This document shows, one piece after another, positions 44,716-52,861 of a stretch of 64,000 nt of DNA (within the stretch, counting starts at the first letter, position 1; the number at the start of each line of letters is the position of its first letter). The stretch is from DASVUC01 sp038237225 (lineage in GTDB: Bacteria > Planctomycetota > Phycisphaerae > Tepidisphaerales > Tepidisphaeraceae). A program made the translations under genes and the position numbers. The notes below the pieces were generated by a model. The model saw only the letters and a list, made by a program, of their open reading frames with translations. It was not told the DNA's origin and made no database searches. The stretch spans positions 310,001 through 374,000 of the forward strand of contig JBBRYX010000002.1 in assembly GCA_038237225.1 (NCBI GenBank), in the 5' to 3' direction.

Positions 44716-44961
44716 TCAGCGCGACTTTCCGACCCGGTGTACGCGCCGCGAGGGACGATGCCCTGCGATACCCAGACGCCGTTTCATCTCCGCCAGAGAA
44801 ATCGTCGGCGCGCCTGCCTGCCGCTTTCTCGACTCTTGCAGCAACCTCGCATCCTCCGCGTCTTCCAGTCGTTCGCGAATCGCCTCGTATTGCTCATACG
44901 AGAGCACCACGAATTGTTTTTTTCCATCTTTAGACCAAATTTCCGGCTTAAGCTTCAGCAT
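44716..44961 (-). CDS. Antitoxin of a type II toxin-antitoxin pair (Phd/RelB-like)
   Basis: An 81-residue protein. Its N-terminal half, IWSKDGKKQFVVLSYEQYEAI, matches the small beta-alpha fold of Phd/YefM-type antitoxins. Its C-terminal half is charged and presumably unstructured until toxin-bound. It follows the RelE-like toxin gene by 11 bases, the less common toxin-first order. It should bind the toxin and repress the shared promoter. It lies downstream of the ABC-F gene's promoter side with no further partner. Confidence 0.78.
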   Translation of the reverse strand: MLKLKPEIWSKDGKKQFVVLSYEQYEAIRERLEDAEDARLLQESRKRQAGAPTISLAEMKRRLGIAGHRPSRRVHRVGKSR

Positions 44962-44972
44962 CGGCTACTCCT

Positions 44973-45221
44973 TTAATCATACGACTTGGAACGATGAAGC
45001 ACTTGGTGAATAACGATGGCGCCGCGGTCGATCTCAAAGAGCACGCGCCAATCACCGACGCGCAGTCGATAACCTGGACGATAGTCCGTCAGCCTTTTCA
45101 CGTCACCGGCCAAATCATTCCGCAGCCGCTCGATCTTTCCCAATACTCGCCTCGATACCTCCGGCGAGAGCTTTGCCAGTGCTCGGCTTGCTTCCGGCAG
45201 GAATTCTATCCCATATCGCAT
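44973..45221 (-). CDS. RelE/ParE-family toxin
   Basis: An 82-residue protein with the family outline: N-terminal beta strand YGIEFLPEASRALAKL, two helices with PEVSRRVLGKIERL, then DYRPGYRLRVGDWRVLFEI and a terminal strand VIHQVLHRSKSY. RelE toxins cut mRNA on the ribosome and ParE toxins inhibit gyrase; the end HRSKSYD with an Arg and Tyr fits RelE better. The gene is intact and is the first of the pair. This is the only complete toxin-antitoxin pair in the window. Confidence 0.87.
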   Translation of the reverse strand: MRYGIEFLPEASRALAKLSPEVSRRVLGKIERLRNDLAGDVKRLTDYRPGYRLRVGDWRVLFEIDRGAIVIHQVLHRSKSYD

Positions 45222-45275
45222 GCTTCTCCCACCGCAGATCCTTCCCCCTCCATCGCGACCCTGCGAACCAACCTC

Positions 45276-45311
45276 TCAATCGTCAATCACTCAACCACCC
45301 AATCGTCAATC
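45276..45311. repeat. Degenerate heptanucleotide repeat (CAATCGT family), second copy
   Basis: Nearly identical to 39396-39431. It directly precedes the stop codon of the RTX protein gene. Confidence 0.8.
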
Positions 45312-47033
45312 TCAAACAACTCCCTCCACATCCTCCTCCAGTCGATCAATCAAATCCTTCTCCGAAACATCCTTCCCCGCCCCTCCCGAAACCCGATCCA
45401 CCCCCGCTCCGCCAAACAGCCGATCGTTTCCCCCGCTGCCTTTGAGAACGTCCGCGCCGCCATTTCCAGCGAGAAGATCCTTCCCCGCCCCGCCCAGCAG
45501 GTAGTCATTCCCCACTCCTCCCCCCAGCTTGTCATTGCCCGCGCCGCCCTCGAGCCTGTCGTTACCCCATCCGCCGATGAGAACGTCGTTCGCATCTCCG
45601 CCAATGATCGTGTCATCGCCATCCCCGCCATCGACCATCGCCCCCACAACCATTCCAATGCTGATGCTGTCATTCCCCTGCTTTGCGCTTACCACAATGC
45701 TCTTGATCGCCGATCGCGCGAAGGATCGCGAACTGTCACCCACTCGTGCCACTACCCGTCCATCGCGGGCTCGGATCGAGACCGAAATGCTTTCTCCCCG
45801 TTCCGTCCCCGTAAGGGTAACCACTCCCTTGACGCTTCTCTCGATCGTTCCCGGATCGATCGGTCCTCGCTCCAGTCGTTCAATTATGATCTTCGAGGTT
45901 CCGTCGCTGAAATCGATTCCGGCGACCAGTGCTTTGCCGTCGTTCTGTAAACCCCACACGTCATTGAAATGGGGGTCATACGCATAGAAATTGTAGCTCT
46001 TATCAACAAGTCCGTCGGCTGTCAGCCGTTGGATTGCAAGGCGAGTAAACCCGGTCGTAGTCAGCAAGATCTTTCCGTCCGGCTGAACCGCTACCGAATT
46101 ACCCTTGAGAATTGCTATGGGCTTAAACGCCGCAGTCCCATCAGCCTTCACGCGATAGAGAAGAACTGGATTCGACTGGAAAAATCCATCAGGCGAAACA
46201 TAGACCAGACCACCCTGACCGTCCGCGGCCATCGAAGCAACTTCGCTGGATCCAATTACTTTCTTTCCGCTGCCATCCGCGCCTAATCGCCATATGAGAC
46301 TATCCAACCCGGAATCATAGGCGCTGCTTTGGTAATAAAGTTTTGCGGCGACGAAGATCAGCCCATGTGCATCGACGATCACCGAATCAATTGAACTCAC
46401 TTTTGAAACAGAACGCCTGGAGTCTCGTTCGCTTAACAAGACGCTTCCGAAATTGCCAAAGCTGTCATCCATCGTACCATTCGACTTCAACAACTCGACC
46501 AATACGCCTTTTTCCATCGCCACACTTTCCGGCACCACAACCAGCAGACGTCCATCAGGTTGAAAGCCGCCGATCGCGCCGGCGTGCAGCGGAACTGAAC
46601 CTGTACCGCCCCAGCCGCGGTCAAGGTTTCCCTTAAAGTCGAACATCGTTACTGCTTCACCATCCATCACCGCGATTCGTCCGCTGCGCGCATCGGTTGC
46701 GATCGAAAAGTTATTTTTTTTAGTATCGGAAGCACTAATATTCGCCAAAACGACGCCATTCGATCCGAAACCCTTGTCAATCGATCCATCGCTATTCACC
46801 CTCACCAACGAGATTCCGCCATCGCTCCGGGCCACAACAACAACGATTTTTCCCTCAGTTGTAGGGTGGACCGCTGCAACCCGATAACCTCCCTCAAACG
46901 ACAAAACGGAGCGACCGCCGTTGCCAAACGTCGCATCCAATCCCACACCGCTCAACATCCGCCGCGCTTCTAATCCCTCCATGCGCACACCCACCCCCGA
47001 ACCCTTCCCGCAATCGATTCGCTTTGCTTCCAT
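45312..47033 (-). CDS. Secreted delta-60/RTX calcium-binding repeat protein
   Basis: A 573-residue protein. The N-terminus contains the planctomycete export motif LEARRMLSG near residue 20. Residues about 30-385 are delta-60 repeats, recognised by LDATFGNGGRSV and DKGFGSNGVV, which form a propeller-like beta structure. Residues about 455-555 hold seven or more RTX nonapeptides of the GGxGxDxL type (GGWGNDRLEGGAGNDKLGGG). These bind calcium and fold only outside the cell, where calcium is high. No catalytic domain is visible, so an adhesive or surface-layer role is likely. A type I secretion system is not in the window, and the N-terminal motif suggests another route. Confidence 0.9.
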   Translation of the reverse strand: MEAKRIDCGKGSGVGVRMEGLEARRMLSGVGLDATFGNGGRSVLSFEGGYRVAAVHPTTEGKIVVVVARSDGGISLVRVNSDGSIDKGFGSNGVVLANISASDTKKNNFSIATDARSGRIAVMDGEAVTMFDFKGNLDRGWGGTGSVPLHAGAIGGFQPDGRLLVVVPESVAMEKGVLVELLKSNGTMDDSFGNFGSVLLSERDSRRSVSKVSSIDSVIVDAHGLIFVAAKLYYQSSAYDSGLDSLIWRLGADGSGKKVIGSSEVASMAADGQGGLVYVSPDGFFQSNPVLLYRVKADGTAAFKPIAILKGNSVAVQPDGKILLTTTGFTRLAIQRLTADGLVDKSYNFYAYDPHFNDVWGLQNDGKALVAGIDFSDGTSKIIIERLERGPIDPGTIERSVKGVVTLTGTERGESISVSIRARDGRVVARVGDSSRSFARSAIKSIVVSAKQGNDSISIGMVVGAMVDGGDGDDTIIGGDANDVLIGGWGNDRLEGGAGNDKLGGGVGNDYLLGGAGKDLLAGNGGADVLKGSGGNDRLFGGAGVDRVSGGAGKDVSEKDLIDRLEEDVEGVV

Positions 47034-47474
47034 ATTTCACCCGCGACCAGAACTCAAATCCCGCTCAGCCCCATCGGCCAAGTCCCGCCCATCCTACCCG
47101 CTCCATCCCCAAAATCTCCAAACTTTCCTGCCGCAATCCCCCCGACCCGCCGGTACAATACGCGGGTCAAGAAAGAGGGGACCCCTGGAAGATCAACCGA
47201 CAACTCAATTCCCAGAGTGCCATGTGCGACCCGCCCGTGTCCCCCCCTCCCCCTTTCTACCATCCACCCATTTCCTATCCGCTACAAAACGCTACAAACC
47301 ACCACACTTTCACGCCCCTCCCTCCCGCAGCTTCCCTCCAGCCCTACCCAAATTCCCATTCGCCCGCGCATTCGGCAACCAAAATGTCCCTCACTTTCCA
47401 CATTCAGCCGCATTCAACGTAGTAAAATTGACCCCAACCGAACCCACCATTACTTTTACACGCAGCATTCATAC
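47034..47474. other. Intergenic region between divergent genes
   Basis: Pyrimidine-rich on the plus strand. Apart from the promoter at 47428-47456 I recognise no gene, RNA or repeat in it. Confidence 0.5.
47428..47456 (+). promoter_or_regulatory. Likely promoter of the DUF1501 gene
   Basis: TTGACC (47428-47433), 17 bases, TACTTT (47451-47456), 19 bases before the ATG at 47475, leaving a very short leader. Confidence 0.45.
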
Positions 47475-48935
47475 ATGAACCGACGCCAATTCCTCAAATC
47501 TTCCGTCGCCTCTGCCGCCGGCGCTGCCGCGCTCGGTTGGTCTCGGTCCGCTCGCGCCGCAGGACCCAGCACTCACTCAGCACTCGGCACTCAGCCCTCC
47601 GACCTGACCAAAGGCACCGCCGACTCCGTCATCTTCATCTGGCTCCCCGGTGGCATCGCCCAGACCGACACTTGGGATCCCAAAAAACACACCCCCTACG
47701 TCAAGGGAATGAAGGGCTCCCAGATCCTCGGCACGTGCTCCTCCATTCCCACTGCCGCGGATGGAATCCAGTTTGGCGCCGGTCTCGAAACCATCGCATC
47801 GCAGATGGACAAAGGCGCTGTCCTCCGCACACTCACCAATCAGACCAAGTTCGGGGCCGTTCACCTCAAAGCCCAGTACTACCTGATGACCGGCTACCTC
47901 TTCCCCGCCGGCGTCAAAGCGCCCTCCATCGGCGCGGTCGTCGCCCGCTCGCTCGGCCGAAAGCATCCTCTCGTCCCCGCCTACATCGACATTGGACGCG
48001 ACATCAACACCAGCAACCAGGAATTCCTTTTCATCAATGAATACTCCGGGCCCGGTTTCTACGGCCCGCGGTACGCGCCGTTCATGATCCCCGAACCCGC
48101 GCAAGGTCTCGTCACGCTTGAAACCGCCTCCGGTATGAAGCGCGACCGCCTCGATCGTCGCCAGAAATATCTCAGCGACGTTAACGCCGCCGGCCCGGTC
48201 GAACTTCACGATGCCGAGAAGGCCGCCGAGTACATCAAGACCATGGAAGAAGCCCGCGCCATGATGGATTCACCCGTGAAGAAAGCCTTCGACTTCACCA
48301 AGGACGAAAAACCCGAAACTCTCAAAGCCTACGACGTCGGTCACCGTTTCGGTCACGGCTGCCTCCTCGCCCGCCGACTCGTCGAGCAAGGCGCACGCTT
48401 CGTTCAGGTCGAATATCAATACGCCCCCTTCGGCGGATTCGACACGCACGAGAACGGCCGCGACCGCATGGTCAACATGAAGAAACAGATCGACCGACCG
48501 ATCGGCACCCTGATCAAAGACCTACAGCAGCGCGGCATGCTCGATAAGACATTAGTAGTCGTCGCGACCGAATTCGGCCGAACCATCGCCAACCAACCCG
48601 CCGCCGGCGGTGAACCCGACGGCTTCGCCGAAACCGCCACCGGCGAAACACTCACCATCGAAAACGAAAAAATGTACGGCTTCCACGGCCACTTCAGCAG
48701 CGTAAGCAACATGCTCTTCTTCGGCGGCGGTTTCAAAAAAGGCTACGCCCACGGCAAAACATCGCCCCAGCACCCCATGCTCGCCATCGAAAATCCCGTT
48801 ACCCTGAGCGACGCCCACGCCACCATCTACAAAGCACTCGGCATCCCCGCCAACCACAACTACGTCACCGAAGGCCGACCCTTCTACGTCACCAACAACG
48901 GCAAAGGGAAAGCCATTGACGCCTTACTCGCATGA
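47475..48935 (+). CDS. Tat-exported DUF1501 protein
   Basis: A 486-residue protein. ATG 47475 begins a Tat signal, NRRQFLKSSVASAAGAAALG. DUF1501 proteins belong to the alkaline-phosphatase/sulfatase superfamily; visible blocks are FIWLPGGIAQTDTWDPK, GFDTHENGRDRM and VVATEFGRTI. In planctomycetes these genes usually follow a DUF1549/DUF1553 gene encoding a large cytochrome-like protein, but no such partner is next to this copy. A linker right after the signal is encoded by a heptamer repeat (STHSALGTQPS). The reaction is unknown; an exported hydrolase is likely. Confidence 0.9.
   Translation: MNRRQFLKSSVASAAGAAALGWSRSARAAGPSTHSALGTQPSDLTKGTADSVIFIWLPGGIAQTDTWDPKKHTPYVKGMKGSQILGTCSSIPTAADGIQFGAGLETIASQMDKGAVLRTLTNQTKFGAVHLKAQYYLMTGYLFPAGVKAPSIGAVVARSLGRKHPLVPAYIDIGRDINTSNQEFLFINEYSGPGFYGPRYAPFMIPEPAQGLVTLETASGMKRDRLDRRQKYLSDVNAAGPVELHDAEKAAEYIKTMEEARAMMDSPVKKAFDFTKDEKPETLKAYDVGHRFGHGCLLARRLVEQGARFVQVEYQYAPFGGFDTHENGRDRMVNMKKQIDRPIGTLIKDLQQRGMLDKTLVVVATEFGRTIANQPAAGGEPDGFAETATGETLTIENEKMYGFHGHFSSVSNMLFFGGGFKKGYAHGKTSPQHPMLAIENPVTLSDAHATIYKALGIPANHNYVTEGRPFYVTNNGKGKAIDALLA
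47574..47594 (+). repeat. Heptanucleotide repeat (CACTCAG) inside the DUF1501 gene
   Basis: Three 7-base units CACTCAG, CACTCGG, CACTCAG, encoding the linker just after the Tat signal peptide. Confidence 0.8.
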
Positions 48936-48994
48936 CAAAAAAGACGGGGGATGAATGGGGAACTCACAATCAATTGCAGGCACGCCAAGCGTGA

Positions 48995-49013
48995 CACGGG
49001 CGAGCCGCCCATG
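48995..49013. repeat. Degenerate REP-like element
   Basis: CACGGGCGAGCCGCCCATG has the core GGGCGAG..GCCCATG of the REP families in this window and lies between two convergent genes. Confidence 0.6.
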
Positions 49014-49026
49014 CGCTTTTCGTTCT

Positions 49027-50826
49027 CTATCTCAGCTTTGCAATCGCCGCCTCGAGCTGCGTATCCGCTCCACCAATGAAGAACTCCGGCACCGGTTCCA
49101 CCACCACATTCGGCGCCACCCCGTTCGTGTCGAACAGCTTTCCATCGGCTTGAAACGAAACCATTGTCCCCAGCCGCACGCGCAATGGCGTGTTGGCCAG
49201 TTGAACGGTTTCCGAATTCGCGCTCCCGCCGCCGCTCGACGTACCGATCAGCGTCACATTCGCCATGCCCTTCAACGCCGACAGAAAAATATCCGTAGCA
49301 CTGAAGCATTTTCCGTCCATCAACACCACGACGGGTTTATCAAAAGTCGGATCGCCCACCGCGTGGCTGAGCGTCATGTAATGCCAGTCGCTGTACTGAT
49401 CCGTTGGCAGCGAAATCGCGGGCTTGAACGACTTCTTGAACTCAGCAATCGCTTCGCGCTCCTCCGAGTTCCACCCGTCCCACTTCTCCGAATAGAGAAA
49501 CCGGCTTGCCATCATCTTCGCATCATGTTCCGGGTGAAGCCGATACACCGCCGCATTCACCACGCGCGGTTTGTCTGCCGGTTTCATGAGAAAACTCGCC
49601 AGCTTCCGCAGCGGCGCCCGGCTCCCGCCACCATTTCCGCGCACATCAATAATCAGCGCTTTGGACTTCGCATATTTTCTCATCGCCGTCGCCATCTGCG
49701 CAACACCCTTGTCTTCGCGCATCTCCGCCAAACGAAGATATCCCACCCCAGTAGGGACCTTCGGCGCGACATCCTCCCGCGGCCAGACACCGTACGTCGG
49801 AATCCGATCCAGCAGAGGCAGCGTGCACGTGATGCTGTCCTGTGGATCAGCACCGCCCAGTGCCAGTTGAACCGTCGACGACTGCTTGACGCCGAGTTGT
49901 CCGCGCATGAACTGAAGGAATCGGAGCATCCGCAGCGCATCCCGCCTCACGTACTGCGGCGAACCCTTCGGCGAGAACACCGCCGCCGCCTTGATCCACT
50001 CCGCAATCGGCTTCCCATCAATCTCATGCAAATAAGGCGACGTGTTGCGAACGAACCCGCTTCGGTCCGGCAAAATCGCAACGATCTGATCCCCCTTCGG
50101 CTCCAGAAGCACCGGCAGAAAACCAAGGGGAAAATATCGCTCCACCTCAACCACCCCCGCATGACCATCGATCCCTCGGGCAATCACCTTCTGAAGCTCC
50201 ACCGGAAGCTGATCCGACTTCAGACCCGAGTCAATCTGCGTGCGAATCCCGTCGAGCAACTTCCGATGATCAAAATCGCTCGGCACCAGATACGCCCACC
50301 GCTCCTCGAGCGCTTTCTGAAAATCATCCACCGCCGCTTTCATCTGCCCCGGCATCAACTGAACCTTCAGCGGCGCCGCCGGATTCCGCGCCGTCCAAAC
50401 CGCGATCCGGTTTTTCTCCGTCATCGGCGCGTGATCGATCGTCACCCTCCGCCCGCTCTGCACCTCCACCATCTCCAGCCGCACCTCCCGTCCCGGATTC
50501 TGTCCCATCGCGTTCAGCACTTCGACCAGATCCTCCGCGAACCGCTTCTCCCACGCGTTGCCGTATTGAGCCCGACAAAACGCGAGGATCCCGTCCACTT
50601 GAATCCCCTCAATGCTCAGAAGCCGGCAAGTCTTCCCCTCGAACTCGACCCGCGCCTGATCGTCCACAATCTCCACCCGAGTAAACGGCGACAGCTTCGC
50701 CGTTTTCGAGAATTGCCGAATCGTCACGCTCCGGCTGAACGGCGCCGCCACCAGCGCAATCACCAGCGCCGACCCCACGATCCACACAAGGATCAAACTC
50801 CAGATCACGATTCGACGACTCGACAT
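49027..50826 (-). CDS. S41-family (C-terminal processing-type) peptidase
   Basis: A 599-residue protein from ATG 50826. An N-terminal membrane anchor (IVIWSLILVWIVGSALVIALV) is followed by an exported part. The first 300 residues are poorly conserved. The tail-specific protease domain (about 320-590) contains GYLRLAEM, ALIIDVRGNGGGSRAPL and the catalytic Ser region LMDGKCFSATDIF, followed by LIGTSSGGGSANSE. S41 peptidases use a Ser/Lys dyad to cleave hydrophobic C-termini. No PDZ domain is obvious before the core, which differs from CtpA. It lies downstream of the terminator of the riboswitch gene and is probably transcribed separately. Confidence 0.88.
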   Translation of the reverse strand: MSSRRIVIWSLILVWIVGSALVIALVAAPFSRSVTIRQFSKTAKLSPFTRVEIVDDQARVEFEGKTCRLLSIEGIQVDGILAFCRAQYGNAWEKRFAEDLVEVLNAMGQNPGREVRLEMVEVQSGRRVTIDHAPMTEKNRIAVWTARNPAAPLKVQLMPGQMKAAVDDFQKALEERWAYLVPSDFDHRKLLDGIRTQIDSGLKSDQLPVELQKVIARGIDGHAGVVEVERYFPLGFLPVLLEPKGDQIVAILPDRSGFVRNTSPYLHEIDGKPIAEWIKAAAVFSPKGSPQYVRRDALRMLRFLQFMRGQLGVKQSSTVQLALGGADPQDSITCTLPLLDRIPTYGVWPREDVAPKVPTGVGYLRLAEMREDKGVAQMATAMRKYAKSKALIIDVRGNGGGSRAPLRKLASFLMKPADKPRVVNAAVYRLHPEHDAKMMASRFLYSEKWDGWNSEEREAIAEFKKSFKPAISLPTDQYSDWHYMTLSHAVGDPTFDKPVVVLMDGKCFSATDIFLSALKGMANVTLIGTSSGGGSANSETVQLANTPLRVRLGTMVSFQADGKLFDTNGVAPNVVVEPVPEFFIGGADTQLEAAIAKLR

Positions 50827-50886
50827 CAACGCTCCTCTATCCACGTTTTCGAGGAGCGGCTTAGTTTATTGCAGATCGCCCCGAAG

Positions 50887-50925
50887 CGAAAAAAGAAAGC
50901 CGCCCGGATTCAACCGGGCGGCTTC
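50887..50925 (-). terminator. Rho-independent terminator of the riboswitch-controlled gene
   Basis: On the minus strand GAAGCCGCCCGG / CCGGGCGGCTTTC form a long stem with a short loop, followed by TTTTTTC. It lies about 110 bases after the stop of the 69-codon gene. Confidence 0.88.
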
Positions 50926-51034
50926 TCGCTAGGACAAACAAAACCAACTGCCTCTAACCGAATGCCCCGCCACCATCTCGGCCAAGCCCAAGGGTTCAGC
51001 CTTGGGTTCCGTCATAGAGTTAAAGGCTCAAACC

Positions 51035-51244
51035 TCAAGCATCCGCCAGGACATGATCGTCCACCGGCAGATTCGCCAGGGCGTCATCCAGACGCCTCTC
51101 GGCATTGCGAATATCGATCGAACCCACACCGGTCACGCGGTGGGCTCGAAGCCGATCCAGCCCGCCGGGCCGGAGGGCGTCATTTAGCTTGGCGTCGATC
51201 AAATTTTCGATCGCCTTGCGCAGGTGTTCTGCGAATTGAGACAT
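51035..51244 (-). CDS. 69-residue orphan protein under c-di-AMP riboswitch control
   Basis: ATG 51244 follows AGGAGAGG with suitable spacing and lies after the intrinsic terminator of the riboswitch, which makes it the regulated start. An earlier in-frame ATG at 51388 falls between the riboswitch and the terminator and is unlikely. The product has a helical N-terminus, MSQFAEHLRKAIENLIDAKL, and a C-terminal half with GVGSIDIRNAERRLDDALANL. It has no membrane segment and no domain I recognise. Genes behind this riboswitch class often concern wall hydrolases, potassium or osmolyte transport, so a role in osmotic or wall homeostasis is a fair guess. Its own terminator shows it is a monocistronic unit. 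Confidence 0.72.
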   Translation of the reverse strand: MSQFAEHLRKAIENLIDAKLNDALRPGGLDRLRAHRVTGVGSIDIRNAERRLDDALANLPVDDHVLADA

Positions 51245-51340
51245 CGCGACCTCTCCTCTGCGCCCCATAGCACTTCGGGCGCGGTTGATGAACTTTCCCG
51301 CCGGCGCGATTAAGCAGCCTGCACAGAAAAGCAGCAAGAT

Positions 51341-51386
51341 GAAAAACTGGAAGGGTCGGAACGCGGATGACGCGTTGAGCCCTTTC
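51341..51386 (-). terminator. Intrinsic terminator of the c-di-AMP riboswitch expression platform
   Basis: On the minus strand, AAGGG with inner AACGCG pairs with CGCGTT and CCCTT, followed by CCAGTTTTTC. Its position directly after the aptamer implies control by transcription termination. Confidence 0.75.
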
Positions 51387-51387
51387 A

Positions 51388-51553
51388 TGTGCCGACGGAG
51401 TTAGCTGACGGGCTGGGAGTTGAAAGTCTCCCTCAGGTTTTGGTCACCCGATTCGCCCATGCCGAGCGGTCTCAAAAACCACTCGACTTTCGCACCCTTT
51501 CGAGCCGCGTTGGGTTCTCCGTGCCCTCGAGACGCTCGAGGACTTAGGCGGTC
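51388..51553 (-). promoter_or_regulatory. c-di-AMP riboswitch (ydaO-yuaA class)
   Basis: Read on the minus strand, the 3' part matches the highly conserved end of this class: GGGAGACUUUCAACUCCC, then GUCAGCUAACUCCGUCGGC. The 5' part has GCCUAAGUCC, a variable stem-loop (UCGAGCGUCUCGA), then CACGGAGAACCCA, which aligns with the GCUUAAUC...GCGGGGGACCCA block of the Bacillus ydaO RNA. The middle has the expected GGGUGCGAAAG and AUGGGCGAAUC elements. The aptamer is preceded by a promoter and followed by a terminator and a 69-codon gene. The assignment rests on recalled family sequence, not a search. Confidence 0.85.
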
Positions 51554-51566
51554 AAAGCAGAAGGCG

Positions 51567-51594
51567 ATTCTAGGAGCCTCTCCCCATGCGTCAA
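51567..51594 (-). promoter_or_regulatory. Promoter of the riboswitch transcript
   Basis: On the minus strand TTGACG (51594-51589), 16 bases, TAGAAT (51572-51567). Transcription would start near 51560, a few bases before the aptamer. Confidence 0.75.
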
Positions 51595-51836
51595 TCTTTT
51601 TTATCGGAAGTGACAGCTACAAAACCACTTTTTTAGCCAAAAAATAGATGGGAACCCGCCTCATGCTTTAGCAGGGGCGATAAATTTTTTTTGTGCCTCG
51701 CGATTGCGCGGCCATTTCTGCGCGTCGTTTCGGCTCTTAACCGCCCTCCCCTAACGGGGATCGAGCGCGAGTGATTCCGATCCCGATCTCCAAATCAACT
51801 TGCTCATCGATTCCTCCCCGCTACATTCTCCCGATC

Positions 51837-52796
51837 ATGCGTACTCAGTCACCGACGATTCTTGCCGTTATTTTCCCGCTCCTGATCTCCTTCCAAGCCC
51901 GCGCCCAGACCGGCGCCGCACTTCTCTTAAACCCCAATCTCTCCGAAAAGGAAGTTTTCGAAGCCCGCGGCGATGCACTCTTCTTCAACCAAGGCTCGAC
52001 CGACACCAACAACGACTTCAAGATGTCCCTCTACCGCACCTCCGGCCGAATCCACGAGCAGAGAGAAAACTTCATCCCCCGCGTCGGTTGGGACTTTTCT
52101 CTCTACGACATCACCACGCGCGAAAACCTCCCCGCCCAACTCCTCGACACCTCCATCGCCGCCGGCTTCGAGCTTCCGACCGTCAGCGGCTGGCGCGGCG
52201 GGCTCACGGTCGGTCTCGGCTACGCGGGCGATAAGCCCTTCGCCCAGGGCGATGCGTGGTTCGGCAAGGCCACCGCGATCTTCGGCAAAGACATCAACAA
52301 ATACACCACACTCGCCCTCGTCCTCGACTACGACGGCTCGCGAACGTTCCTCCCCGATGTGCCGCTCCCCGGCTTCGCGTTCGTCCACCAGTACGATGAC
52401 AAAATCTCCTATACCGTCGGCATCCCTGTCAATTCCATCCGATGGAATCCCGTTGACCCGCTTAAGATCGAGTTGACTTATCTCTTTTACGACACGTTCG
52501 AAGCCAACATCGACTACGAGCTGTTCCCCCACTTCGTCGTTTTCGGCAAGCTTGAAAACGATCGCCAGGCTTTCCACGTCGAGCAAATCCCGGGAAACGA
52601 CCGCCTCCTCTTCGAGCAGCGCCGGGTGGAGTTGGGCGCGCGATTCCAGCCATGGGAAGAAACTAATTTCACCGCCGCCGTTGGTTATGCGTGGGGCGGT
52701 GAGTTCTCCCGGGGCTGGGACTCCCGCGAGTCTGATGAAATCGCCGACATCTCGGATGAACCCTACTTCCGCCTCGCCTTTGAAACGCGCTTCTGA
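51837..52796 (+). CDS. Exported outer-membrane beta-barrel-like protein
   Basis: A 319-residue protein from ATG 51837. Signal peptide SPTILAVIFPLLISFQARA is followed by a chain dominated by alternating amphipathic strands, for example WDFSLYDITT, GGLTVGLGYAG, YTTLALVLDYDG, IELTYLFYDTF and FTAAVGYAWGG. It ends in FRLAFETRF; a terminal Phe is the classic signal for outer-membrane assembly. I recognise no specific family. It may be a small-molecule channel or sensor protein. The mutarotase gene follows 65 bases later on the same strand and could be co-transcribed. Confidence 0.78.
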   Translation: MRTQSPTILAVIFPLLISFQARAQTGAALLLNPNLSEKEVFEARGDALFFNQGSTDTNNDFKMSLYRTSGRIHEQRENFIPRVGWDFSLYDITTRENLPAQLLDTSIAAGFELPTVSGWRGGLTVGLGYAGDKPFAQGDAWFGKATAIFGKDINKYTTLALVLDYDGSRTFLPDVPLPGFAFVHQYDDKISYTVGIPVNSIRWNPVDPLKIELTYLFYDTFEANIDYELFPHFVVFGKLENDRQAFHVEQIPGNDRLLFEQRRVELGARFQPWEETNFTAAVGYAWGGEFSRGWDSRESDEIADISDEPYFRLAFETRF

Positions 52797-52861
52797 ATTA
52801 ACAGAAATCGTGCGACGGAATGCTTTCCACGATTCGTTCGCGCATCCCGGAAGGAGCCCTT

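Noticed and set aside
48955..51270. A 771-codon open frame on the plus strand
   Set aside because: It is antisense to the S41 peptidase and the 69-residue gene, is rich in Arg, His and Pro, and shows no domain. It is a shadow of high-GC coding sequence.
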